Assembly: GCF_004359215.1 (NCBI RefSeq)
Contig: NW_027152182.1
Coordinates: 24,273-88,272 of the forward strand
Direction: 5' to 3'
Source: Bremia lactucae
Taxonomy: Eukaryota; Oomycota; Peronosporomycetes; Peronosporales; Peronosporaceae
DNA length: 64,000 nucleotides
Positions within the stretch are counted from its first letter, which is position 1, and each line of letters starts with the position of its first letter. Position numbers and translations under genes: made by a program. This document shows positions 1-11,200 of this stretch, one piece after another. The notes under the pieces are model-generated. The model saw only the letters and a program-made list of their open reading frames with translations. It did no database searches and was not told the origin of the DNA.

Positions 1-515
1 AGCACACACCCTAGCACAGCGAGGAAGCGGTTTGCGCCTGCTTCTCTTGCGTGCAGTGAGGTAGTTGTGGTGGGCGCGCAAGCGACCTCACCCAACACAC
101 TAAGAACTCTGGTGAAGTGACGTCACGGGAGCGGTAATCCGTCTCCTCGTGCGCACTTCCCAAGTAGGTACTAATTTTCAGACTGATTTATATTTAATAG
201 AATTAAATACAAATACCTATTTTTACCAATTAAAATGTTATCTCTAAAGATATCATTGAATATGTATTGCGAGCGTATCTTTATAGATACCTCGCGTAAC
301 TGATGACGCTAGCCGTCATCATGGATGACGCTGGGCGTCATCCCTCCTAATGTGAATGCACCCATGTGCATTACATCCACAAGGGTTTGTCACAAATGTG
401 CACCACACCCGAGTGTTGGGTCTAATTACTATTATTTAGTAATTGACCATCCCCTTAAGTACCAAATGTACTTAATGGGGACTGTGTAACATTAGGGCAA
501 CTCTATCCCGTTACA
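1..515 (-). repeat. LTR of family A, truncated by window edge
   Basis: Long terminal repeat that ends in CCCGTTACA. It aligns along its length with the copies at 8580-9134, 36255-36803, 43562-44037 and 50642-51075, which begin TGTAGGC or TGTAAGC; about 45 bases are missing at the left edge. It carries the palindrome TGACGTCA at 118-125. In complete relatives the gag gene lies on the minus strand next to the TGTAGGC side, so this copy is written in minus orientation. Whether it is a solo LTR or belongs to an element to the left cannot be told. Confidence 0.85.
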
Positions 516-753
516 GACACCATCTCTGGTATAGAACCAATACAGGCTGAAAAATTGGGAGCGTGAATGTCCCGGCCTCGAAGAGGCGTATTGTCTCTAC
601 TCTAAGACAGGGGAGATGTGAAGCGTTTATACCCTCACAAAGTGATACGAGTGAGCAATTACATACGCTTGTAAATGTGTAACCGGTAACATAGAGCGAG
701 AAGTTAGCCTTGCGGCAATCCCTTCGTTACATGCTCTTTTAGAGCTAGACGAA
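516..753. other. No independent gene; spacer leading into a Gypsy pol remnant
   Basis: No credible separate ORF. The later part probably belongs to the protease-RT linker of the plus-strand pol that follows, because the codons just downstream match the acidic linker of other copies. The junction with the LTR at 515/516 is where the 5' half of element B1 (gag, protease, 5' LTR) has been lost. Confidence 0.5.
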
Positions 754-3700
754 ATGTCGATTGAAGAGTGCGGCCGAGCCTTAAAGGCGGGCGACTTATC
801 TGAGATGGTGGTCATTCGACTAACGATTAAGTCGAACTCATCGTCACTTCTGGACGAAGCTGTCATGGATGACACAAAAGCTGCACTTAGTGCGCGGAGT
901 CGGTCATCGATCCCTAATGATCTTACGAATCCATTTTATTCCTTGATTAAGGGATTTCAAAATGTGGTATGTACCAATCCACCATCTATTTTACCCCCGG
1001 ATAGAAGTGTCCGTCTAAAATTGACTTGGTTTCGGGAACCAAATACTGTGTCACATGACAGTGGCCTTTACCAGGGGAACAATGTGACGTCATTGACGAT
1101 TTCTTCCGTGGTACGAGAAAGCAAATCTCCTCATTCGATACCGACATTTTGTGTCAAAAAGCCAAATGGCAAATGGCGCATTGTACATGCTTATATAAGC
1201 TTGATGCCTTTATACCAGCACAAACCTCCATTTCTAGGAATGAGGTTTTGTGCTGATATATGGGCATTACAATATGGTGGGATGTACACTGCACAGTGCA
1301 CTTGACTTAAGTGATGGTTATTATCAGCTGCTCATGCGATCTAGTGACATCCCGCTTACAGCGGTTAGCACCCCAAGCGGTATGCTATGGGAGTGGTTGG
1401 ATATACCACAAGGGCTTTTAAACGCCCCGGCAACATTTAATCGTCTAGTGACGCAACTTTCCCCCCTCATCGAGGTTATGCACAGACTTATTCGATGACG
1501 TTTTTGTCCATAGTCGTGCGGAGCAGGGTCGGTCGGATGCGGAAAACCATTAAGACCATTTGCGAGCAGTGCTCAAATGTATATGCACAAATAAATTGTA
1601 TGCCAATGCATCTAAATGCATTTTTGGCGCAGACGAAATTCCTTTTTTAGGATGGTTTATTGGAAAGCGAGGCCTTAGAGCGGATCCCGCTAAGGTCAAA
1701 GCCATAGTAAATTGGCCGGTTCCTAAAAACCAAAAGGATTTGCGTAAGTGGTTGGGTCTCGCCAATTATTTACACAAAATATAGCGAAAATTACGCTGAT
1801 ATGGCTAGGCCATCATCTAACCTCCTTCAAAGGATACAGAATGGTGCTGGACTAGCACCGAACATAATGGTTTTCGAACAGTTTTAAAGATAGTCTTATC
1901 CATGACCCGATCCTGGCACTGCCAAATCCGAATTGGCCTTTCAGTGTCGTCTGTGACGCATCGGATTTTGCCATTGGCAGTGATCTGTTACAAACAGATG
2001 TTGATGGTCGTGAACGTGGTATTGCGTTCGAGTCTAGACAGCTTAAAGCTGTGGAAAAGAACTATCCAGTTCATGACAAAGAGTTACTTGCTGTGAAGTA
2101 TGCTCTCGTCAAATTCGGAGTTCATATGCTCGGCTCTAAGCCGTTTGTGATATATACAGATCACGCGTCATTACGCACGGCGACTAAGTCGCCCCATCTC
2201 TCACAGACAATGGCCCGATTGCTATCCTTTTCGCGATATACAACTTTGAGGTGAAGTATAAGCCTGGCAAGCAGAATGCTTTGGCTGATGCGTTATCACG
2301 CAGGCCGGATCATGAGCTCTCTCTTTTAACGACTATAATGTCGCCTATTACTGAATTAATCCATTCGGTCTACGCCAACGATGAATAGTGTGTAGCTCTG
2401 CTGCGAGATCTAATGAGCACTGGCTCGGGTTTTATATTGTCGGCGTGTTTGCGTGCAAGGTTACATCGATTTTCTATCCTAACGACATGTTTCTTTATCG
2501 CACGTATTCTGCGGTTCTTCCGCGCGTCGTTGTTCCTCATGATGAGGATTGAAGTACCGAATCCTCAATGAGGCACACGATACTGTCAATGGTGGTCATC
2601 TCGGTAGAGAAAAGACCGACGGCTCTGTAAGCCAGATTTATTGGTGGCCCAAACTTTATAAATGGGACAGCACATACGTTCGCACATGCGAAACTTGCCA
2701 ACGGGTTAAACCCTCGGCTCGTGCTGCTGCGCCGCTGGCAAGTCTGCCCGTACACATAGCGTGTTGGGAGTCCATTACTATGGATTTTTTTCCGGTGCAC
2801 CGAAAGATTCGGCCGGTTACTCCGGCATAATTGTCTTCGTTGACCGATTGAGCAAAATGGCTCACTTAGCGGCTGTGCCGGATACCATAGATGGTGAAGA
2901 TACAGCAAGGCTGTTCATCGATCGCGTGTTTCGTCAACATGGTTGGCAGTGGCAATTGTCTCTGATCTGGTTCCCGTTTCACGGGTAAATTCTGGAAATC
3001 GATTTTCCGAGTGCTTGGCAATAGATTGGACATGTCCACCGCGGACCATCCGCAGACCGATGGTCAAACCGAACATGTCAATCGCGTCATTGAAGACTTT
3101 TTACGCAGTGTGTGTGCTCAGACACCAAAGCGCTGGAGCTTAATGCTCTCAGTGGTGGAATTTGCGTTAAATAACGCTGCCTATGTCTCTACAGGCTACA
3201 CTCCGTTCTATGTCAACGGTCTCACTCACCCACGCGTTCCGTTAACGTAACCACTGCGTGGCATAGGGCTTGGTGGGAAAAATTAGATCCGAACCGTGTG
3301 TCGGAGGGGAGAATTAGCCGATAGGCTTGCTGATATCAGCCCTTTACCATTTGGAAACAAGTAAGCAAGTTTCTCGCGACGCAATTTGGTGTCTTAAGAC
3401 ATGTACGTGACACGATGGCTGATTGTCAAGACAAACAAAAAGAACAAGCAGATGCCAAAAGCAGAAGCTGTATTAATTCTTATGTGGTCGGAGACCGAGT
3501 TTTATTAAACGCTAAAAATCCACCTACTAACTTGTTTTCCGCGGTCTTCAAGACCAAAATGCGCCGCGCTTTAATGACCATTTACGGTCGTGGCCAAGAA
3601 GGGCCTAGCTTATACGCTAAACCTTCCTAGCAAGCTGCGTACACACCCAGTGTTTTACGTCGGCTTGCTTAAGCCACATCGGGACCCTTCCCACGTGGAC

Positions 3701-4130
3701 GTGAAGGCGCTTGCGCCAAGAGAGGCGGTCGTGCCGCAGATTGCTGCATTCTCACCAGGATGTCCAGCTGGCCCTCTACGAGGTTGCTGACGTTCCAGCA
3801 CCAGAAGACGGTTCTAAACCGCATCAAAAGAGCCCTCAACCCGAGCAAGCTCTCACGACGATGTTGCACCTTGTGCTTTAAAGCATCAAAGGCCTCCGTC
3901 GAGATTTCCCATCCCTCTCTCGCGCTGCTTGATGCGCGAGAGAACCTTCAGTTTTACGTGGAAAACTTTTAAAGCGATGTCGTCGTAAGCGCCAAAACCA
4001 GTATCTGGTGAAGTGGCTGGGGTACCCCTCTTCTGAAAACTCTTGAGAGTTTGTCGTTCCTCTTCGGCAAGATTGCCCGTACGCCGTTGACGTTTTTGAG
4101 CGCCACGATTAGGGTCAACTCGCGTTAAAC
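754..4130 (+). pseudogene. pol: Ty3/Gypsy pol remnant of element B1 (RT, RNase H, integrase, chromodomain)
   Basis: Decayed polyprotein running through several frames. An RT N-terminus resembling LPPDRGVRHEIDL lies near 1000; the RT catalytic site reads LFDDVFVHS near 1485-1515; RNase H has HDKELLAVKYAL and YTDHASLRTA at 2070-2180; the integrase zinc region (CETCQRVKP, about 2690), a core Asp near 2780 and the QTEHVNR Glu helix near 3065 follow. A GPY/F-type HPVFYVGLLKPH sits at 3645-3690 and a chromodomain with YLVKWLGYPSSENSWE near 4000-4050. Stops and frameshifts separate these blocks, so it cannot make a full protein. Gag and protease are absent on its 5' side. It is the plus-oriented body of the element whose 3' LTR is at 5110-5548. 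Confidence 0.88.
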
Positions 4131-5021
4131 GACGCTTTGCACCAGTAAAAGTGGGATTAGGTGGATCGATAGCCTCAGTGTGGCTTTGATCCATGGTTGC
4201 ACGGTCAACCGAAGCACTGAAATATCGGCTAGACCTATCTTCGTTTGTGGCATAAATGTCGAACGTAGCTTGCCTTTGGCCTTAAGCTTGGCGAAATCGA
4301 ATTGAAGCTTCCGTTCAAACGAACATCAGCCACATCCGCAGACTCTCTAATATTCCAAATATTGCGGAGGCGGCGGGACCGATGGACCCAGCTCTCAAAT
4401 GAAACTTCGATTTCACTTCTTGTTTCATTGGGGAACAAAACGATCGGAAGTCCCCTCATTGAGGCCACCGAAGCCCCACGGGCTTTATCACGTAAATGCG
4501 TCAGATACTGACTTCGCGTCATTACCTTTGGCGTATGATATCATTCATGAAGACCGTCGCGAGTTGCGATCTCCTCCGGCGTCCTCGCAGTGAAACCGGA
4601 GATTTAGATGGCCAAGCTGTGACCAGCGATCTCTTTGAGACGTTTTTGCACTAAGTGGAGTGAAGCTGTATTCACTATGAGCTTTAGCTTTTGCTATCTC
4701 TGCAGCTCGACGACGAGCTTGTTCCTCAAGAGGATTGCCCATTTTTGCTCTTCATCGAGCGGATTCGTGATAATGTTGTGCTCAGGGCCATGTGTGTCCT
4801 GCTCAATGCAGTTAAGATATCAGCGGCACCACGTTCTGGGAACGGATTCGGGGCCCGCCGACGTTCATCGGGAGGAGAAGGTGTATAAGAGCGACGCTCT
4901 TGTTCCTCATCTCTAATGGAGTGTGACTTTCAAAGTCCACCATTCCCTTATCGTCGACAAAGGTGCTAAGAGTCTGTGACTCACGCTTGATTGTCATGGG
5001 ACAAAGGAAAGAAAAACACAA
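3886..5021 (-). pseudogene. Antisense ORF of element B1, overlapping the chromodomain
   Basis: Minus-strand frames between the B1 LTR and the end of pol, read towards pol. Segments around 5021-4812, 4742-4545, 4522-4235 and 4194-3886 can be joined only by assuming frameshifts. The same protein is readable on the plus strand at 9720-10560, with shared pieces such as SQYLTxLxDxARGASV and the RLRxIWxIRES stretch, so the translated sequence is conserved between two independent copies. Its function is unknown. The position (convergent with pol, adjacent to the 3' LTR) matches antisense ORFs in the D, E and F families. The part below 4130 lies opposite the chromodomain and could be partly a shadow of it. 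Confidence 0.6.
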
Positions 5022-5097
5022 TCAAATGTTTAGCTGTTTAGGTTCCGACCTTAAAAGAGGAAATAAAGTGAATGTTGTCACTCGGTGTCAACAGTCT

Positions 5098-5109
5098 GAT
5101 GGGGGAGGG
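5098..5109 (+). other. Polypurine tract of element B1
   Basis: GATGGGGGAGGG lies directly against the start of the LTR (TGTAGTGGGG), as expected for the plus-strand priming site of a plus-oriented LTR retrotransposon. The other B copy has the reverse complement of a purine run at 9622-9633, next to its LTR. Confidence 0.75.
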
Positions 5110-5548
5110 TGTAGTGGGGCACACATTGGTTGGAAAGCCGTCGTTGTGGTACATTTACTTTATGGCTACCATTTTCCGCATTCTAAAATCATTTTATGTG
5201 GGTAACAATTGTGGTCGCCGTCAGATAAAAATCTGGCGACCGAAAGCTATTTTAAATTAGCTAGGGTAAGGCTATAAATTAAAAAATAATTAAAGTGCAG
5301 TTCCCCTTTTGATCTCAAAGCGTTTAGTGCCTTCCTAAGGCTTTCGAATTGATCTGGGGAAGATAGAAACCTTTCTATGGTACATACTCTCGGGCACTAG
5401 TTGCCCCTTGGTTCTACGAACCCCTGCATCCCTTGAACTAGGAATCAGTAAGCTTTAATAGCTTGTGCGACTCCCTGAGTTGCTAAACCCATTAGTTCTA
5501 TAGAACTAAGAGACTCTCTGCGTTTAGGAGCGAGGTAGCTCCGCTACA
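5110..5548 (+). repeat. 3' LTR of element B1 (family B)
   Basis: LTR bounded by TGTAGTGGGG and CTCCGCTACA, 439 bp. The reverse complement aligns with 9140-9621. The base after it (5549) enters the RNase H coding region of the minus-strand element C1, so B1 is nested inside C1. No second B1 LTR is found to the left, and no target duplication can be assigned. Confidence 0.85.
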
Positions 5549-6960
5549 AGATTGCTTCACTGATGTGAACGCATCTTCTTGTTCTTTTTACCAAACCTAT
5601 TCTGCGTCCTTATTAAGGAGGTCAGACAATGGTTGAGTTCGCTCAGCAAAATTTTTGCTATACTATGCAAGTAATTAGCGAGCCCTAGGAATTGGCGCAA
5701 ATCCTTCACATGTCGTGGGGTTGGTCATTCCTTTAATGCTTTTACCTTGTCTGGGTCTGCTCGTACACATGTGAATCTACGATGCAGCCCAGCACAGGTA
5801 TCTCGGGGACCCACGTAGAATTGGGGTCCTCCAGAGTTTGCAACACAGCGTCTAAATGACGCTTGTGCGACTCTATTTTGCTCAGCTCGTCCTCGGCTTT
5901 ACTATGCACGAATACATCGTCAAAGTGATGGGGCGCGTAGGCACGGTGCTGGCGCATCACATGATCCACCACTTAGTTGAATGTCGCTGGTGCATTTTTC
6001 AAAACCTTGGGTAATTACAAGCCACTCCAAAAGCATACCACTTTGGGGTGCTTATTGCCGTTTTTGCTACATCGAACTCTCTTATGCGTACCTGATAGTA
6101 TTCATCCTTTAAATCCAACGCTAAAAGGATACTTGACTTTTCCATGGAGTCCATCAGAGCATCTTTCCGCGGGATTGGCGTTTGCTACTGTATGTTCGCC
6201 GTGCTCAGCTTATTGTAAGCATGAACCACGCGCCATCCACCTGTGGGCTTACGCACACAGAAGGTCAAGCTGCCCGCCTTGGCTTGCTTGTCGAAGAACT
6301 CATCGATATAATCGACTTCTTTTGGCAACGGCCAGTGCCTGGTCACACAATACTTGGTGCCAGATTTGAGGTCAATTTTGTGCTAGATGTCCCTATCTGC
6401 TGGTAGGCGGCTCGGCACTTCTTCTGGGAACACATCGCGATGTTTCCACAGTGCCTCAAAGAACGAAATGTCTTTCAAGGCATCCCATCCTTGAGCAGCG
6501 AACCTTTTATTTTTGTCCGTTCTGGGACGCTCTCGTCCATTGTGGACGACGAGCAACAGTCCACAAAGTTCTCTTCTGGAACTGGCATGACTATTTCGTG
6601 GATCTTTCCTTCCTTTAATTCGGCAAGGATCATATCCTACGACATCTCCGGGGGTCTAACTATCTCCTCGGCAAATTTTAAGACATTCTGGGGCACCTCA
6701 AATGAGGATGCTTCCGCAATTTCGTCTTGACGGCCTCGAAAACCTCGTTCGAAGGCTTGTCCTCTTCAATAGGATCTGATCCAAAGGTCACTCGTTTAGA
6801 CGTGCTTTTGATCGTCCTAATCTGTCGGGTACTCGTTCTCCGAGTAATCACGACCTTTGACTGGGAAGCGGGTGTCGTAGCTCTCCTGTCTAACGCACCC
6901 CTTCCAATTGCATCAGGATCTAGGCACTGCGCTGGTTCATGCGACGCTTGACTTCCTGTC
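5549..6960 (-). pseudogene. pol: RT fragment of element C1, cut by B1 insertion
   Basis: Minus-strand RT and start of RNase H of an A/C-family Gypsy element. The palm motif reads HHFDDVFVHS (about 5940-5910; Tyr to His compared with YFDD). The primer-grip and fingers regions are recognisable up to the LPADR-type RT N-terminus near 6400. It ends abruptly at 5549 within codons matching FTSVKQS of the 61-64 kb copy, exactly where LTR B1 starts. The rest of RNase H and the integrase are missing from this side. Confidence 0.85.
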
Positions 6961-7630
6961 AGATCGCCGTCTACTGCCCTGGCTTTCGGCTCTGTGCAGG
7001 ACATTTAGACGCATGACAATTTGTCATAGTCTTATTCACTACCCCAGCCTCTCCGAGCTGGGTAGGAATTTGCATCACCTGACATCCCTTCAACGAACCC
7101 TTAACTGTGTTTGACACGACATAAGTGCATGGCCTCTCGCAGGAGCACATCCTTTCCGGTGTCCTGCGTAGAGTTTGCAAATGTGCGTGTACGCCAGTCT
7201 ATCCATGGTTGGTGTTTTGCCAACCATGGCATGCCTAGGATGAGGTCATACGGACTCTTCATGATTAGCACTGTGAACTTCTCTGTACAAGAGAAGTTAC
7301 TAAAGCTGAAGGCGAGCTCAACTTGAACTCCCTCAGACTTTACGAGCGCGCCGTTCGCTTAACGAACGGTCGCCTCTTCTCGCTTGACATCCTGGCAAAG
7401 CAACTCAAATACCGTCGGTCTCTTTCTTATTGCCGCGAGTTTTACAAAATTCTGTGATGCACCCGAATTCACCAGGAGGGTCATCACCTGGTCATAGCCT
7501 CGTACTTGAGCGCTATAGACCAGCAGGGCCTAGGTCCGAAATTTTGGTACCTCAGGGACTAAGCTACCCATCTGCTCGATAACTCTGAACTCAGTAGTAG
7601 CTTCACAGCGTCAGTAGGGCATTCGGCCCC
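6961..7630 (-). pseudogene. Aspartic protease region of element C1, catalytic Asp changed
   Basis: Retropepsin-like segment on the minus strand. The active-site stretch reads LLVNSGASQNFV (about 7490-7445), whereas the related copy near 49,350 reads LLVDSGASQNFV, so the catalytic Asp has become Asn by a G to A change. The C-terminal part has LILGMPWLAKHQPWIDW (about 7250-7190), the hydrophobic-hydrophobic-Gly motif of retropepsins. Stops occur between pieces. It sits between gag and RT as usual. Confidence 0.82.
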
Positions 7631-8545
7631 TACTGCGTTCCTGCATTTCCCGACCCCTTAGTGGTCGATGAAGAACTCATGCGTCTCGCACGCAGGTTCT
7701 TGCCATCGCCCTTTGGGAAGGGAGTCCTCTTGCTGGAAATCTTTGCCCCAGCAGGGACCCTGGCATAGCAGCGAGCCATCATATGGCCGCGCTTGCCGCA
7801 TTTGTAGCAGACCACGTCTGCACTGCCCAACTCCGTGGGAGTGGCATCTGACCTCTCGGCCGACGGCTTATACCAAGCTGTCGCCGAGGCATTGTTGAAA
7901 GATTGCTCCTCACCTTAAGCAATATGGATTGCCTCTTCCACCGTCGACGGCACCTTTCTAAAAAGGGCCTGTCGCGATGGGCCATGCCGTAGTCCGTTCA
8001 TAATTGTGGGCACCTTAATGTGCTTCGGAATCGGACCTACGAGTAAGCCCACTCTGAGGCCTTACCGCGCAGATGCAGCATGGCGAACGACACCATCCGG
8101 CTGTCGTCCTCGATGAGCTGACACCGCATTGCTCCACGGCTAAAAGCCAGTGGACGATCGTGTGCGCTGCAGTTCCATCAAACTTAAGCAGGTCCATCCG
8201 AATGGACCTCGGCTGATGCGGCCGGGCAGAGAGCATCTCAACAGTCCTGTTGAGAGCCTCGCTCTGAGCCTGCTCATGCCTCAGCTCATCCTGAGTCTGA
8301 GTGACGGACTCCGCCGCAGCATGGCTCTGTGCCTCGGACGCGGCTCTCCGCTGTCCGAGGACGAATGCCTCAAACTGCTCCAACTGAGCAACATATTGCT
8401 CAGGAGGACTACCCAGGAGCCTGGCCGGGGTTTGTTCACCAAGTCCCTGCGTCATAAGCCCTGCCACCTCCCGATGATAATCGGAGAGATGGGGAAATGA
8501 GCCCAATCGATATTAAGGCTCATTCTCACGTACACGCTCAGAGAT
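7630..8545 (-). pseudogene. gag: Gag remnant of element C1 with CCHC zinc knuckle
   Basis: Minus-strand gag beginning soon after the primer-binding site. The N-terminal half is Gln/Glu/Ala-rich (VAQLEQFEAFVLGQRR) and probably helical; then comes a piece of the Retrotrans_gag capsid domain (HIKVP, RHGPSRQALFRKVPST) and a zinc knuckle CYKCGKRGHMMARC near 7805-7765. Compared with the copy at 35.2-36.2 kb about 200 bp of the capsid domain are missing near 8035. The frame that gives the best match has no ATG start, which fits decay. Confidence 0.82.
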
Positions 8546-8566
8546 GCGGGTCGTGGGATGGATTTT

Positions 8567-8577
8567 AAGTGCTACCA
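8567..8577 (-). other. Primer-binding site of element C1
   Basis: Read on the minus strand, two bases after the LTR comes TGGTAGCACTT, starting TGG as tRNA-primed sites do. The same motif follows the LTR in element D2 (43,007-43,017), and close variants follow LTRs at 50,641 and 53,112. The primer tRNA would end AAGUGCUACCA; its identity was not determined. Confidence 0.65.
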
Positions 8578-8579
8578 AG

Positions 8580-9134
8580 TGTAGGCAGACGGGCACGTCT
8601 ATTTTGGCCACGCTCTACTGAAGCTTTCACCTTAGAACAGCGAGGAGGCGGTTTGACCGTATACTCTCACGTGCAGTGAGGAAGTTGGTGGGCGCCTAAG
8701 CGACCTCACCCAACGAACTATAAGCCTAAGCTTAAGTGACGTCACGGGAGCGGTAATCCGGCTCCACGTGCGCACTTACAAGCTAGGAAGTAGATTTCAG
8801 ACTGATTTATATCTAATCGTATTAAATATAAAACCTATTTTAACCAATCATAAATGCCATCTTTGTAGATATGCACTTAGTAGCATTGCGAGCGTATTAT
8901 TTTAAATACTACGTATTTTGGATGACGCTGGCCGTCATCACGGATCCCGCTAGGCGCCATCCTTTCCAATGTGAATGCACCTATGTGCATCACACACACA
9001 AGGGTGGGTCACAATGTGAACCACACCCAAGTGGTGGGTCCAATTACTTCACTTAAGTAAGTGACCATCCCCTAGAGTATACAAAGTGTACTTAACGGGG
9101 ATTGTGTAACATAGGGCAACTTTAGCCCGTTCCA
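8580..9134 (-). repeat. 5' LTR of element C1 (family A)
   Basis: LTR with ends TGTAGGCAG and CCCGTTCCA on the plus strand, 555 bp; in the reading direction of its element it starts TGGAACGGG. It contains TGACGTCA at 8737-8744. The last base is followed by only five bases (ATTAA, 9135-9139) before the next LTR, of family B. Confidence 0.88.
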
Positions 9135-9139
9135 ATTAA

Positions 9140-9621
9140 TGTAGCGGAGCTACCTCGCTCCTTGAGTCAAACAAAGACTTATAGACTCATAGAGTCACTT
9201 GTTTCTATAGAACTAACAGGTTTGACAACGCAGTGAGTTGTACAAGCTCGTAGAGCTTAGTAAATCTTAGTTCAAGGGATTCAGAAGTTCGTGGAACCAA
9301 GTGGCAACTAGTCCCGGAAAGTATATACCTTTGAAAGGCTTCTATCTCTCACAGATCAATGCGCAAGCCCTAGGAAGGCACTTGACGCTTGAAGATCAAA
9401 TGAAATCAAAAGTTTATTTGATTATTTGAATCTAAAAAACATATCCTAGCTAAATTAAATAGATTTTGCCGCCAGATTTATATTTGGCTGCTACCACATA
9501 TGTTACTCATAATAAGTGGGATCTTAGTGATTTACAATTTTAAATAGAATAAAAGGGTATTTTATTCATAACATAAATGTACCACAACAACGGTTCACTA
9601 ACCGTACTGTGCTACATTACA
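9140..9621 (-). repeat. 3' LTR of element B2 (family B)
   Basis: Starts TGTAGCGGAG and ends near ATTACA, 482 bp; its reverse complement aligns with the B1 LTR. It sits on the left of an antisense ORF and a minus-strand pol end, so it is the 3' LTR of a minus-oriented element. The neighbouring 9622-9633 is pyrimidine-rich (ccctttcccatc), the complement of a polypurine tract. Confidence 0.8.
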
Positions 9622-9639
9622 CCCTTTCCCATCAGACTG

Positions 9640-10600
9640 TTGACATCTAGTGACAACATTTGCTTCATTTCCTCTTTGAGGTTGGAATATAATCAGCTAC
9701 CGTCTGGTTGTGTTTTGCATTCCTTGTCTGGTGACAATATGCGTGACTCACAGACTTTTAGCACCTTTCTCAACGATGAGATGATGGTGGACTATGAAAG
9801 CTACACTCCATAGGAGGATGAGGAAATGGAGCGCGGCTTTAACACGCCTCGTCGTGTGGACGACCTCGGCGGGCCCCAAATCCGTTCCTAGAACGTGCTG
9901 CCGCGGATGTGTTAGCTGCATGTCACAGGACATCGGACCCTGAGTCCAACATAATTACGAACCCGCTCGATGAAGAGCAAGAGCAGGCAATCTTCATGGA
10001 GGAACCACTCGTCATCAAGATGCAGACCTTGCAAAAGCAGAGCTCACAGTGAATATCGATTCACTCTACTTATGTGAGAAAGAGCGCCTCAAAGCGATTT
10101 CGGGTCGCAGCTTGACCATCTGGACCTCCTGATACAAGGCGAGGACGCCGGAGGAGCCCGCTGCTCTCGACGCTCTTCATGAGCGATACCTTACGCCCAA
10201 GGCAATGACGCGAGGTCAGTATTTGACGCGTTTGTGTGATCCGGCCCGTGGGGCTTCGGTGACCTCAATGAGGGAACTGCCAATCGTTCGGTTTCCAAAC
10301 GAGTCAAAAAGCAAAAATGGCGCTTCGTTTTGAGAATTGGGTTCATCGGGCTCGCCGCCTCCGCGACATCTGGTCGATAAGGGAGTCTGTCGATGTGGCT
10401 GATGTTCGTTTGGAACGGAAGCTTCGCTTCGATTTCGCCAAGCTTAAGGCCAAAGGCCAGTAACGTTCGGCGTTTATGCCTCAAAACATAAATAGGCCTA
10501 GCCAACACCTCAGTGCATCAGTTGCCCGCGCAACCATGAATCGAAGCCGCACTGATCTGAAAATCCATATATTCCCACTTCGATTGGTGGGCCGTTTGAC
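9640..10600 (+). pseudogene. Antisense ORF of element B2
   Basis: Plus-strand frames starting beside LTR B2 and reading towards the minus-strand pol end. The N-terminal piece has SQTFSTFLNDEMMVDYESYTP-like sequence (about 9750-9810), followed by an acidic/basic middle and SQYLTRLCDPARGASV (near 10,215-10,260). It matches the minus-strand ORF at 3886-5021 piece by piece, with different stops and frameshifts in each copy. No known domain is recognised. Because two copies keep the same translated blocks, it was probably once a real gene. Confidence 0.6.
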
Positions 10601-11012
10601 GCAAGTTGACCCTAGCATCCTCGTTTATTGGGCCAGCTGGACATCCTGGTGAGAATGCAACAATCCGCGGCACGATCGCCTGTCACGGCGCAAGCGCCTT
10701 TAAGTCCGCGTGGGAAGGGTCCCGATATGGCTTAAGCAAGCACTGGGTGTGTACGCAGCTTGCTAGGATGGTTTAGACCGGGAGAATTGAGCTCCAGCGC
10801 TTTGGTTAACACTGCGCAGATCGTCTTCGATAGCGCGATTGACACGTTCAGTCTGAACATCGGTCTGCGGTGGTCCGCTGTGGATATGTCCAATCTGGGG
10901 CAAAGCACTCGGAAAATCGATTTCCAGACTTTACCCGAGTGGAGTTTGCGTTAAATAACGCTGTACGTGCCTCTACAGGGTATACTCCGTTCTTTCTGAA
11001 TATTTATTTGTA
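10600..11012 (-). pseudogene. Scrambled pol end of element B2
   Basis: The minus strand at about 10,780-10,620 gives the same GPY/F region as B1, and 10,930-10,790 gives an integrase piece around QTERVNRAIED. From about 10,930 to 11,005 the integrase sequence continues on the plus strand (VEFALNN, STGYTPFFLN). The strand switch marks an inversion or join inside the integrase gene. The rest of B2 is absent. Confidence 0.7.
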
Positions 11013-11103
11013 AATTAATATTCTCCAAATATTCTCAACCTTTTAGTAATATATTAATTATTACCTTTAAATGTTGATCTCATGTAACAATACACCCCGT
11101 TAC
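11013..11103 (-). repeat. LTR fragment of family D
   Basis: Short end piece of an LTR that ends in CACCCCGTTACA, matching the right ends of 36896-37335 and 43020-43449. It is followed by a pyrimidine-rich stretch (ACTCCCTTAAACG), the complement of the polypurine tract. It is the remaining part of the 3' LTR of the minus-oriented copy that follows. Confidence 0.75.
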
Positions 11104-11200
11104 ATCAACACTCCCTTAAACGACATCACTCTGACTGTCATTGGATAGCGTGGTCACTATAAGACTACTTAATTAAAAACCATGTTGATTGGTAAGAACC

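Noticed and set aside
532..543. TGGTATAGAACC as an initiator-tRNA primer-binding site
   Set aside because: Only partly matches the usual site, lies 16 bases after an LTR end that in relatives is the polypurine side, and other copies use TGGTAGCACTT on the opposite side.
9577..9933. Host gene at the B2 antisense region
   Set aside because: It recurs inverted at 4.0-5.0 kb next to the same LTR, so it belongs to the retroelement.
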